Positions 1 through 7,440 of a DNA stretch of 13,352 bases are shown here, piece by piece (the first letter of the stretch is position 1; every line of letters starts with the position of its first letter). Position numbers and translations under genes: made by a program. The DNA comes from Flavobacteriales bacterium (GTDB taxonomy: Bacteria > Bacteroidota > Bacteroidia > Flavobacteriales > Flavobacteriaceae). Under the pieces are notes generated by a model. It was not told the origin of the DNA, ran no database searches, and worked only from the letters and a program-made list of their open reading frames with translations. Where the stretch lies: contig JALSTJ010000145.1 in assembly GCA_026983815.1 (NCBI GenBank), forward strand, positions 1 to 13,352, read 5' to 3'.

Positions 1-582
1 AATTCCTTCTTTGGCAACAATTGTCTTTTCGGGTATTCCATTGACTTTCTGATGAATAACAACTTCTTTTAATTTATTTTTTTCTTTTCCATATTTTTCT
101 CTTACATAGATATTAAAATTTTGCATATCGTTAAATACTCCTTGTTTTATCGCCACGCTGGGTTTTTTTAATCCAATTTTTCTACGCAGGTTACTAAACT
201 TATAATTGCCATACGGAACAACGGTATTGGCAAAGATAAAGGAGCCAATGGCTATTAAGATGATAAAAATCAACGTATATTTCAAAGATTTTATCAAAGA
301 AATACCCATGGATTTCATTGCGGTAAATTCGGATTTTTCCGATAGACTTCCATAAGTCATGATACCGGCTAAAAGGGTAGCTAGAGGAATAACATTTAAG
401 ATAATTAATGGTGAGAAATATAGGAAAAACTTAAAAATTACCCAACCGCCGAGTCCTTTTCCTGCAAGTTCATCAAAATAAAGCCAGAATGTTTGTATAA
501 CAAAAATAAAAAAAATGATCAGAAAAGCAGGTATAAACTTTTTTAGAAATCCGGTTAATATGTATCGGTCAATGATGGTCAA
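1..582 (-). CDS. LptF/LptG (YjgP/YjgQ) family permease, N-terminal part
   Basis: This is the first 194 codons of an inner-membrane permease; the gene continues past position 1. The family (LptF and LptG) forms the transmembrane half of the ABC transporter that extracts LPS from the inner membrane and passes it to the periplasmic Lpt bridge. The N-terminus reads IIDRYILTGFLKKF, which fits family members. It is followed by hydrophobic segments at about residues 15-35, 52-76 and 101-120, the conserved stretch SEKSEFTAMKSMGIS (residues 81-95), and the start of the periplasmic domain. No ATG start is available: the first in-frame ATG is codon 75, inside the membrane region. The TTG at 582-580 lies 3 nt after the in-frame lolA stop codon and restores the expected N-terminus. 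The gene is probably co-transcribed and translationally coupled with lolA and ftsK. I cannot tell LptF from LptG on this fragment. Confidence 0.88.
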   Translation of the reverse strand, partial: MTIIDRYILTGFLKKFIPAFLIIFFIFVIQTFWLYFDELAGKGLGGWVIFKFFLYFSPLIILNVIPLATLLAGIMTYGSLSEKSEFTAMKSMGISLIKSLKYTLIFIILIAIGSFIFANTVVPYGNYKFSNLRRKIGLKKPSVAIKQGVFNDMQNFNIYVREKYGKEKNKLKEVVIHQKVNGIPEKTIVAKEGI

Positions 583-585
583 TTT

Positions 586-1224
586 TTAATCCAATTCGTT
601 GGTATAGTAGTCTTTATATTTGTTTTTGTTAAATTCAAATAATTTTTGGGGGAGTATTTGATTGGTTAAAAATTTAGTAAATTCAAATGTAATCAATGAG
701 CCGTCTTTTTCTTGAACAATAACATTGTAGATATTTTTGTTTTGTAAATCTATTCCTAAAAGAATAAATTCTTCAGCGGACTTACTGTCTTTAGGTATTA
801 ACTTTACATATTGAATAGTTCTGCCTTTAATCTTTTGTTTAATATCCCATAACTGACGATATCCGTTTTTATAGAAAGAGAAAATTTTGTTGGGAGTAAA
901 TTCATCATCATCTTGATGGGTTGATATATTAATTTCTTCATTTTCATGAACAATTTGATAACGTTTCTTTCCATCATAAATATCATCAATTCCCATATAA
1001 TTTGCATGAAACTTATTGCCTTGAATAAAGACTTTTCCTTTGGTTTCGGATTTTACTCCGGCTTTTTTATTGGTCAGGACATATTTAAACTCAGCTTGTA
1101 TATTTTTATAATTTTTTAGTTTTTGCGTTACTTGATTGAGCAACTTAACGGCTCTAGGATCATTTTGAGCTTGTGTGTTCCATAATCCGAAACCAAAAAT
1201 CAATAATACAATAATTTTTTTCAT
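586..1224 (-). CDS. lolA: LolA-like outer-membrane lipoprotein carrier protein
   Basis: The product is a 212-residue periplasmic chaperone of the LolA family. LolA accepts lipoproteins from the inner-membrane LolCDE exporter and carries them to the outer membrane. The sequence begins with a signal peptide (MKKIIVLLIFGFGLWNTQA, likely cut before Q20 or N21). The mature part starts with a helix (RAVKLLNQVTQKLKNY), then alternating beta-strands that suit the half-barrel fold, including KGKVFIQGNKFHANYMG (residues 62-78) and ILLGIDLQNKNIYNVIV (154-170). The reading frame is open further upstream, giving 16 extra residues, but that would overlap ftsK and bury the signal peptide, so ATG 1224 is chosen. 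The gene starts 4 nt after the ftsK stop, and its own stop is 3 nt before the permease start. Assignment rests on overall pattern and context; LolA sequences diverge strongly. Confidence 0.87.
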   Translation of the reverse strand: MKKIIVLLIFGFGLWNTQAQNDPRAVKLLNQVTQKLKNYKNIQAEFKYVLTNKKAGVKSETKGKVFIQGNKFHANYMGIDDIYDGKKRYQIVHENEEINISTHQDDDEFTPNKIFSFYKNGYRQLWDIKQKIKGRTIQYVKLIPKDSKSAEEFILLGIDLQNKNIYNVIVQEKDGSLITFEFTKFLTNQILPQKLFEFNKNKYKDYYTNELD

Positions 1225-1228
1225 GGTG

Positions 1229-3613
1229 TTAATCTTTATTTTCTTCTTTTTTAAAAAATTCGTCCAAAGCAAGAATATCCGTAATCAAAACCTCTCTAGC
1301 TTTGCTACCTTTAAATGGTCCAACAATTCCGGCTGCTTCCAATTGGTCAATTAGTCGTCCGGCTCTATTGTACCCCAATTTTAATTTTCTTTGCAATAAT
1401 GAGGCAGAACCTTGCTGTCTTTCCACCACAATATATGCCGCTTCTTTAAACAGTTCATCTCTGCTTTCGATATCATCATCAAATTTTGTGCCACTTTCCT
1501 CATCTTCCACTTCAGGAAGAGGAAATGCTGTTGGATAAGCTCTTTGGGATCCGATGTATTCCGTAACTCGTTCTACTTCAGGAGTATCTATAAAAGCACA
1601 TTGTAAACGGACAATCTCATTGCCTGTGGAAATTAACATATCTCCTTTTCCTATCAATTGTTCGGCACCGCTACTGTCTAAGATGGTTCTGGAATCTATT
1701 TTGGAAGATACCATAAAAGCAATGCGTGCAGGAAAATTGGCTTTAATCATCCCGGTAATCACATTAACCGAAGGTCTTTGTGTTGCAACAATCAAGTGAA
1801 TACCTACGGCACGAGCCAATTGGGCAATTCGGGCAATAGGAATTTCTATTTCTTTTCCTGCCGTAATCATGAGATCGGCAAATTCATCAATCACTAATAC
1901 AATATAGGGCAGATGATGATGTCCTTGTTCGGGATTTAATAATCTTTTTTTGAATTTTTCATTGTATTCCTTGATATTTCTTACCATGGCTTTTTTGAGC
2001 AAATCATATCTCATATCCATTTCTTTGGTTAAGGAATTCAATGTTTTTACCACTTTGCTTGTGTCTGTTATGATGGCTTCTTCTTCGTCGGGTAATTTGG
2101 CGAGGAAATGACGTTCTATTTTATTATATAAAGTCAGTTCAACTTTCTTGGGGTCGACCAACACAAATTTAAGTTCTGCAGGATGTTTTTTGTATAAAAG
2201 TGAAGTAATGATGGCATTTATTCCCACGGATTTACCTTGTCCTGTTGCTCCTGCTACCAATAAATGTGGCATTTTGGCTAAATCGAAGACAAAGGTTTGA
2301 TTTGATATATTTTTACCAATGGCTATGGGTAGTTCCATTTCGGCTTCTTGGAAACGTTTGGATTGTAACACCGAACGCATCGGAACTATTTTTCTTATTT
2401 TATTGGGAACTTCAATTCCAATGGTACCTTTACCCGGCATTGGCGCAATAATACGAATTCCTAATGCTGAAAGTGCCATGGCAATATCATCTTCCAGATT
2501 TTTTATTTTTGATATTCTGATACCGGCTTCGGGAATAATTTCATACAAAGTAACCGAAGGTCCCACCACTACATCTATTTTGGAAATTTTGATTTTGAAA
2601 TCCAATAGGGTTTTGACAATCTTATCTTTATTTCTCTTGAGCTCTTTTTCATTATAAGTGATATCCAAAGCTCCATAGTCTTTCAATAAATCAAAAGTAG
2701 GATATTTGTATTCGGATAGATCCAATTTAGGATCAAAAGCTCCAATTTCATTAACGAGCTCTTTTGCTTTTTCTACAATTTCTTCCTCACCTGCTACCTC
2801 TATGTGTAAATCTTTTTCTTGTTTATCTTTTGCACTTCCTTTTTCTGCATGAGAATTTTTTTCATGAACAATTTCTTCCTCAGAGATAGTCTCTATATTT
2901 ATAGGAATATTATCATCTGTAAAATTCTCTTCATCATTCATGATACCTATCTCTTGCATAGGAATACTTGATTCTTCATTATCAATAGTATTTATTGATG
3001 CGGAGTTGGATGTTTTTTTAGATTTTACCGAATTGATTTTATTTATAAACTCGGTAAAATGATTGGTTTCCAGTCCAAATTTTATAATCATGATAAGCAG
3101 TAAAATCAAGAAAAGTAAAAGATATGCACCTATATTTCCCAAAAAAGTTCGTGTATAATATGCAATTTCTTTTCCATACAGTCCGCTCCATAAATAATTG
3201 TCGGGTAGAAGTAATGCTGTAAGAAAACTCCCCGCATACATAAAAATCGTGCCTTCAATCCATCGATTAACAAATTTTATCCAAGGTTTTTTTACAATGA
3301 GGTAACTTCCACTGATAAAAATCATCCAAGGAATGATTAAAGAAGCAATGCCAAATCCTTCGTAAACCAATGTATGACCAATAATTGCTCCTATTTTACC
3401 TACCATATTTTTTGCCGGTTCTCCGGTGAGGACCAGATCGAGATTGCTTTGATCAAACTTCCAATTAAAAAAGAATGAAATTTGAGCCAAAGCCAACAGT
3501 AACGAGATAAAAATTAGAAAAATCCCAATAATCAAGCGGTTACGCTCATTTATTGAAAAAGTTTTTTTAATAGATTTTTTAGATTTGTTTTTTTTGTTTG
3601 CTTTTTTTGCCAT
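1229..3613 (-). CDS. ftsK: DNA translocase FtsK/SpoIIIE
   Basis: The product is a 794-residue septal DNA translocase that pumps chromosome termini through the closing division septum. A Lys-rich N-terminus precedes four membrane segments at about residues 26-48, 88-108, 120-137 and 161-179. A short acidic linker (about 195-295) is followed by the alpha/beta motor with Walker A GATGQGKS (455-462), Walker B VLVIDEFADL (572-581) and the ATQRPS motif (610-615). A C-terminal winged-helix gamma domain (about 723-773, ending GPFKGSKAREVLI) would read polar KOPS-like sites and contact XerD. The linker is much shorter than in E. coli FtsK, giving the roughly 800-residue form common outside the enterobacteria. 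ATG 3613 is chosen over the in-frame ATG 3634 because MAKKANKK is the usual type of start and the longer form would add seven residues. It is the first gene after the sucD terminator and probably drives lolA and the permease. Confidence 0.97.
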   Translation of the reverse strand: MAKKANKKNKSKKSIKKTFSINERNRLIIGIFLIFISLLLALAQISFFFNWKFDQSNLDLVLTGEPAKNMVGKIGAIIGHTLVYEGFGIASLIIPWMIFISGSYLIVKKPWIKFVNRWIEGTIFMYAGSFLTALLLPDNYLWSGLYGKEIAYYTRTFLGNIGAYLLLFLILLLIMIIKFGLETNHFTEFINKINSVKSKKTSNSASINTIDNEESSIPMQEIGIMNDEENFTDDNIPINIETISEEEIVHEKNSHAEKGSAKDKQEKDLHIEVAGEEEIVEKAKELVNEIGAFDPKLDLSEYKYPTFDLLKDYGALDITYNEKELKRNKDKIVKTLLDFKIKISKIDVVVGPSVTLYEIIPEAGIRISKIKNLEDDIAMALSALGIRIIAPMPGKGTIGIEVPNKIRKIVPMRSVLQSKRFQEAEMELPIAIGKNISNQTFVFDLAKMPHLLVAGATGQGKSVGINAIITSLLYKKHPAELKFVLVDPKKVELTLYNKIERHFLAKLPDEEEAIITDTSKVVKTLNSLTKEMDMRYDLLKKAMVRNIKEYNEKFKKRLLNPEQGHHHLPYIVLVIDEFADLMITAGKEIEIPIARIAQLARAVGIHLIVATQRPSVNVITGMIKANFPARIAFMVSSKIDSRTILDSSGAEQLIGKGDMLISTGNEIVRLQCAFIDTPEVERVTEYIGSQRAYPTAFPLPEVEDEESGTKFDDDIESRDELFKEAAYIVVERQQGSASLLQRKLKLGYNRAGRLIDQLEAAGIVGPFKGSKAREVLITDILALDEFFKKEENKD

Positions 3614-3669
3614 AAAAAATATTTCCAAAGACAAAAATCGGCTTTTTTTGTTTAAAATAAAAATTATTC

Positions 3670-3707
3670 AAAAAAAGACTGTCTGAAAAATCTATTCTCA
3701 GACAGTC
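3670..3707 (-). terminator. Rho-independent terminator of sucD and the upstream gene run
   Basis: A perfect 10-bp stem (GACTGTCTGA at 3677-3686 with TCAGACAGTC at 3698-3707) encloses an 11-nt loop. On the minus strand the stem is followed directly by seven T residues (3676 down to 3670). It begins 23 nt after the sucD stop codon and leaves only about 56 nt before the ftsK start, so it marks the boundary between two transcription units. Confidence 0.93.
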
Positions 3708-3730
3708 CGATTCATGTTTTTATTACAAAT

Positions 3731-4606
3731 TTATTTTTTTAAAACTTCTGCTACTTTTTTTCCGATTTTTGCTGGAGATTTTACAACATGAATACCATGT
3801 TTTTCCAAAATCTCCATTTTGGCTTGTGCCGTATCATTTTTTCCACCTACTATTGCTCCGGCATGTCCCATAGTTCTTCCCTTGGGTGCAGTTTGTCCGG
3901 CTATGAAAGCTATAACAGGTTTTTTGTTTCCGGTTTCTTTGATGTATTTAGCAGCTTCGGCTTCTAAGTTTCCACCGATTTCACCAATCATTACAATGGC
4001 TTTGGTTTCGGGATCATTCATAAACATTTCAACCGCTTCTTTGGTAGTAGTTCCGATAATCGGATCACCACCAATTCCAATAGCAGTTGTAATTCCCAAT
4101 CCTTGTTTGGCTATTTGGTCTGCTGCTTCATAAGTTAGCGTTCCCGATTTGGATACCAGACCGATTTTTCCTTTTTTGAAAACAAATCCCGGCATAATTC
4201 CTACTTTGGCTTCACCGGGGGTAATAACTCCCGGACAGTTAGGACCAACTAAACGAACATTTTTATCTTTAATATAGTCCATAACCTTTACCATGTCCGC
4301 TACCGGAATACCTTCGGTAATGGCAATAATGGTTTTAATTCCACCTTCAGCAGCTTCTTTGATGGCATCAGCAGCAAATGCCGGTGGAACAAAAATAATA
4401 GAAGTGTCTGCACCGGTTTTTTCAACAGCTTCTTTTACCGTGTTAAAAACCGGTTTGCCAAGATGTTCTTGTCCGCCTTTTCCGGGGGTAACTCCTCCAA
4501 CGACATTGGTTCCGTAATCAATCATTTGTTGTGCGTGAAAGGTTCCTTCTCCTCCTGTAAAACCTTGGACTATTACTTTTGAATCTTTATTTACTAATAC
4601 ACTCAT
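3731..4606 (-). CDS. sucD: Succinyl-CoA ligase (ADP/GDP-forming) alpha subunit
   Basis: SucD is the alpha subunit of the TCA-cycle enzyme that interconverts succinyl-CoA and succinate with substrate-level ATP or GTP formation. It is cytoplasmic and works with the beta subunit SucC. The protein is 291 residues, the normal family length. It has the N-terminal CoA-binding Rossmann domain with GFTGGEGTFHAQQM (residues 15-28) and GGVTPGKGG (37-45), the GPNCPGVITPGE signature (121-132), and the ligase domain with the active-site phosphohistidine in MGHAGAIVGG (His248, matching His246 of E. coli). All key residues are present. sucC is not adjacent; the neighbour upstream is efp, 64 nt away. I see no TAnnTTTG box in that gap, so read-through from efp is likely. 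A strong terminator follows. Confidence 0.98.
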   Translation of the reverse strand: MSVLVNKDSKVIVQGFTGGEGTFHAQQMIDYGTNVVGGVTPGKGGQEHLGKPVFNTVKEAVEKTGADTSIIFVPPAFAADAIKEAAEGGIKTIIAITEGIPVADMVKVMDYIKDKNVRLVGPNCPGVITPGEAKVGIMPGFVFKKGKIGLVSKSGTLTYEAADQIAKQGLGITTAIGIGGDPIIGTTTKEAVEMFMNDPETKAIVMIGEIGGNLEAEAAKYIKETGNKKPVIAFIAGQTAPKGRTMGHAGAIVGGKNDTAQAKMEILEKHGIHVVKSPAKIGKKVAEVLKK

Positions 4607-4670
4607 GAGTTTAATTTTTTTGGTAAAATAACAATTTTTTTAAGTTATAAAATATGATTTTTTGTTCTTT

Positions 4671-5234
4671 TTATTTAATTCTTTCTAAATATTCACCGGT
4701 TTCAGTATTAATTTTTATTTTATCGCCTTCATTTACAAATAAGGGAACTCTGACTTCGGCTCCCGACTCTACCGTGGCAGGTTTTGTTGCATTTGTAGCA
4801 GTGTTTCCCTTTACTCCAGGTTCGGTATGCGTAACTTCCATAATAACTGTGGAAGGCATTTCCATAGTAAGAGGCATTTCGTCTTCTGCTTTTACAATGA
4901 TTGTTACAATTTCTCCTTCTTTTAAAAATTGAGGAGCATCAATCATTTCTTTTGGTAGATGAATTTGTTCATAGGTTTCTTCATCCATAAAATAATAATT
5001 GTCTCCGTCATTGTATAAATACTGATATTTTCTGGTTTCCACTCTTACCACGTCAATCTTATGTCCCGCTGAAAAAGTATTGTCTATTATCTTTCCGTTG
5101 GTTAGACTTTTGAGTTTTGTTCTTACAAAAGCCGGTCCTTTTCCGGGTTTTACATGCAAAAATTCAATGATTTTGTAAATATCATTATTATGATTGATAC
5201 ATAATCCTTTTTTAATATCAGAAGTTGTTGCCAT
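4671..5234 (-). CDS. efp: Elongation factor P
   Basis: EF-P is a 187-residue tRNA-shaped translation factor that binds between the ribosomal P and E sites and relieves stalling at polyproline stretches. The three-domain layout is visible. The N-terminal KOW-like domain (about 1-65) has the exposed loop VKPGKGPAFVRTKLKSL. The two OB-fold domains follow, ending in VNEGDKIKINTETGEYLERIK-type sequence, the usual EF-P C-terminal signature. Lys32 in the PGKG loop occupies the position of E. coli Lys34, the residue that is beta-lysylated there. No modification enzyme is encoded in the window, so its modification state cannot be judged. The gene starts 14 nt after the lpxA stop, which suggests it belongs to the lipid A operon. 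Confidence 0.97.
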   Translation of the reverse strand: MATTSDIKKGLCINHNNDIYKIIEFLHVKPGKGPAFVRTKLKSLTNGKIIDNTFSAGHKIDVVRVETRKYQYLYNDGDNYYFMDEETYEQIHLPKEMIDAPQFLKEGEIVTIIVKAEDEMPLTMEMPSTVIMEVTHTEPGVKGNTATNATKPATVESGAEVRVPLFVNEGDKIKINTETGEYLERIK

Positions 5235-5248
5235 AATATATTTTTTTA

Positions 5249-6034
5249 TTAATTATCATTTCTAATGCCCTTGATAATTCCTCTGGGCGAGTTTTTAATG
5301 AATTCCAAAATTTCATCACGTTCCATAGTCGCCGGAAGTTCCGCTTCAACAAATTCCAAAGCTTTTGAAATATTGTTGAATTTTTGAAAAAATACACGAT
5401 AAATATTTTGAATTTCATTGATTTTTTCATTTGAAAATCCGCGTCTTCGCAATCCAATGGAATTAACTCCTACATATTGAATAGGTTCTTTGGCGGCTTT
5501 GACAAACGGAGGAACATTTTTTCTTACCAGCGTTCCACCGGATATCATTGCATGTTTCCCAATTTTTACAAACTGATGAACAGCTGATAAACCACCTAAA
5601 ATTGCCCATTCCCCAATTTCTACATGTCCTGCCAATGCAACATTATTGACCAAAATAGCACGGTCTCCCACTATGCAATCGTGTGCTACATGTGCGTTAG
5701 CCATCAATAAACATTGGTTTCCTACGACAGTTTTTCCGCTGGCTTTTGTTCCACGATTGACAGTAACGTTTTCACGAATAGTGGTATTGTCTCCAATAAT
5801 TGCCAAACTTTCTTCTCCTTCAAATTTTAAATCTTGTGGTTCAGCAGCAATAACAGCTCCGGGAAATATTTTGCAGTTTTTTCCGATTCTGGCCCCTTCC
5901 ATTATGCTAACATTGGGTCCAATCCATGTTCCCTCACCAATTTCCACATTTTTACTAATGGTAGTAAAGGGTTCAATTACTACATTTTTAGCGATTTTGG
6001 CTTCAGGATGTATATAGGATAAAGGTTGATTCAT
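5249..6034 (-). CDS. lpxA: Acyl-ACP--UDP-N-acetylglucosamine O-acyltransferase (LpxA)
   Basis: LpxA catalyses the first step of lipid A synthesis, moving a 3-hydroxyacyl chain from ACP to the 3-OH of UDP-GlcNAc. The protein is 261 residues, the standard length. It has an N-terminal left-handed beta-helix made of hexapeptide repeats (for example IGEGTW, IGKNCK, IGDNTT) to about residue 190, and an alpha-helical C-terminal domain starting near SIGLRRRGFS (192-201). The catalytic histidine is His118 in NAHVAHDC, with His115 and His137 at the other conserved sites (E. coli His125, His122 and His144). The acyl-ruler position that is Gly173 in E. coli appears to be Leu169 here (segment GGTLVRKNVPP). 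The gene lies 8 nt after lpxC-fabZ and 14 nt before efp. Confidence 0.97.
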   Translation of the reverse strand: MNQPLSYIHPEAKIAKNVVIEPFTTISKNVEIGEGTWIGPNVSIMEGARIGKNCKIFPGAVIAAEPQDLKFEGEESLAIIGDNTTIRENVTVNRGTKASGKTVVGNQCLLMANAHVAHDCIVGDRAILVNNVALAGHVEIGEWAILGGLSAVHQFVKIGKHAMISGGTLVRKNVPPFVKAAKEPIQYVGVNSIGLRRRGFSNEKINEIQNIYRVFFQKFNNISKALEFVEAELPATMERDEILEFIKNSPRGIIKGIRNDN

Positions 6035-6042
6035 AAGTTTTA

Positions 6043-7440
6043 TTATTTTTCATTATCTTTTTTGACGATTTGCGCCATAAGTTCTGCTTCGGCAACCAAA
6101 TGTCCGTTAGCATAAGCATATGCTTGCATATGACAAATCCCTCTACGGATGGGAGAGATAAGTTCTGCTTTAAAGATTAAAGTATCTCCGGGCAAAACTT
6201 TTCTTTTGAACTTAACATTATCCATTTTCATAAAATAGGTTAAGTAATTTTGAGGATCGGGAACAGATGATAAAACCAAAATTCCTCCGGTTTGAGCCAT
6301 GGCTTCTACTTGCAGAACACCCGGCATGACAGGTGCACCTGGAAAATGTCCGACAAAAAATGGTTCATTCATCGAAACGTTTTTCATACCAACTACATGT
6401 GAATCAGACAGTTCCAAAATTCTGTCAATTAATAAAAATGGAGGGCGATGAGGCAAAAGTTTCATAATTTGCTCAATATTCATTAAGGGCGGTTGGTTCA
6501 AATCGAAATTCGGAACTTTATTGCGTTTTTCATTTTTAATGATTTTTTGAAGCTTTTTGGCAAATTGTGTATTGACTTTATGTCCGGGTTTGTTGGCAAT
6601 TACTTTACCTCTAATCTTAGTTCCGATAAGTGCCAAATCGCCAATAACATCTAATAATTTATGTCGTGCGGCTTCATTGGGCCATTGCAAGGTAAGATTG
6701 TTAAGAATTCCGTTGGGTTTTACTTCAAAATCTTCTTCTTTGAAATATTCTTGAAGCAATTCTTTGGTTTCGTTGGAAATGTCTTTGTCAACAAAAACAA
6801 TGGCACTGCTTAAATCACCACCTTTTATCAAACCGCTTTTTAACAAAAATTCTAATTCGTGTAAAAAACTAAAAGTTCTGGCAGGTGCAATTTCTTTTTT
6901 AAAGTCTTTTAGGTCTTTTAAATAAGCATTTTGTGTACCCAAAACTTTGGTTCCGAAATCTACCATAGTGGTAATTTCAAATTTATCCGAAGGCATAATC
7001 AGTATCTCACTTTCGGTTTCGGGATCTACATAAGTGATAATATTTTTTATAATATATTCTTCGCGTTCTTTATCTTGCTCTTGAATGCCGGCTTTTTCAA
7101 TCATTTCAACAAAAAACTTGGCGGAACCGTCCATAATAGGAGGTTCTTCGGCATTTAGTTCAATTTTGCAATTGTCTATATCCATTCCGGTAAGTGCCGC
7201 CAAAACATGTTCGGTAGTGTGAATTTGCACACCGTTTTTTTCCAAAACCGTTCCCCGTTGGGTTTTGGTTACAAAGCGAGCACTGGCTTCAATTTCCGGT
7301 TTTCCTTCCAAATCCGTTCGGACAAATTTAAAACCGTAATTCTCAGCTTCTGGATGGAAAGTCATCTTAACCTTTTTTCCGGTGTGTAAACCCACTCCTT
7401 CAATAGATACCGGCTTTTGTAAAGTTTTTTGTTTAACCAT
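6043..7440 (-). CDS. lpxC/fabZ: Bifunctional LpxC deacetylase / FabZ 3-hydroxyacyl-ACP dehydratase fusion
   Basis: This 465-residue protein joins two enzymes. Residues 1 to about 305 are LpxC, the zinc amidase that commits UDP-3-O-acyl-GlcNAc to lipid A. Likely zinc ligands are His78 (HTTEHVLAAL), His260 and Asp264 (RHKLLDVIGD). Glu77 and His287 (GHKVN) are the general acid/base candidates. Residues 320 to 465 form a complete FabZ hot-dog domain, beginning MNIEQIMKLLPHRPPF, with His365 in GHFPGAPVMPGV and Glu379 in QVEAMAQ as the catalytic pair. FabZ dehydrates beta-hydroxyacyl-ACP, so the fusion holds together two enzymes that compete for, or balance, the same acyl pool. A short Lys/Asn-rich linker (about 303-318) separates them. 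The reading frame is continuous with all catalytic residues intact, so this is a true fusion, known from Bacteroidota. The start overlaps the lpxD end by 8 nt (ATGGTTAA). Confidence 0.97.
   Translation of the reverse strand: MVKQKTLQKPVSIEGVGLHTGKKVKMTFHPEAENYGFKFVRTDLEGKPEIEASARFVTKTQRGTVLEKNGVQIHTTEHVLAALTGMDIDNCKIELNAEEPPIMDGSAKFFVEMIEKAGIQEQDKEREEYIIKNIITYVDPETESEILIMPSDKFEITTMVDFGTKVLGTQNAYLKDLKDFKKEIAPARTFSFLHELEFLLKSGLIKGGDLSSAIVFVDKDISNETKELLQEYFKEEDFEVKPNGILNNLTLQWPNEAARHKLLDVIGDLALIGTKIRGKVIANKPGHKVNTQFAKKLQKIIKNEKRNKVPNFDLNQPPLMNIEQIMKLLPHRPPFLLIDRILELSDSHVVGMKNVSMNEPFFVGHFPGAPVMPGVLQVEAMAQTGGILVLSSVPDPQNYLTYFMKMDNVKFKRKVLPGDTLIFKAELISPIRRGICHMQAYAYANGHLVAEAELMAQIVKKDNEK

Noticed and set aside
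1225..1272. Upstream start of lolA giving 16 extra residues
   Set aside because: It would overlap ftsK and put a Lys-rich stretch before the signal peptide; ATG 1224 gives a standard signal peptide and 4-nt spacing.
3614..3669. Promoter for ftsK in the short gap after the terminator
   Set aside because: One must probably exist, but only near-matches (GATTTTTG, TGTCTTTG) to TAnnTTTG were seen and no -33 element at normal spacing, so no specific site is reported.
5218..5457. Minus-strand 79-residue frame overlapping the 3' end of lpxA and the start of efp
   Set aside because: It is a shifted reading of the lpxA coding sequence; the lpxA frame carries the conserved C-terminal domain.
1302..6022. 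Plus-strand open frames such as those at 1302-1538, 2319-2657, 3819-4133, 4654-4932 and 5646-6017
   Set aside because: Each lies antisense within a well-supported minus-strand gene (ftsK, sucD, efp, lpxA), has low-complexity or non-protein-like composition, and shows no recognisable motif.
6480..6530. Frameshift or assembly join as the cause of the LpxC-FabZ junction
   Set aside because: The frame is continuous, the linker is a sensible short polar segment, both domains are complete, and the fusion is known in this phylum.
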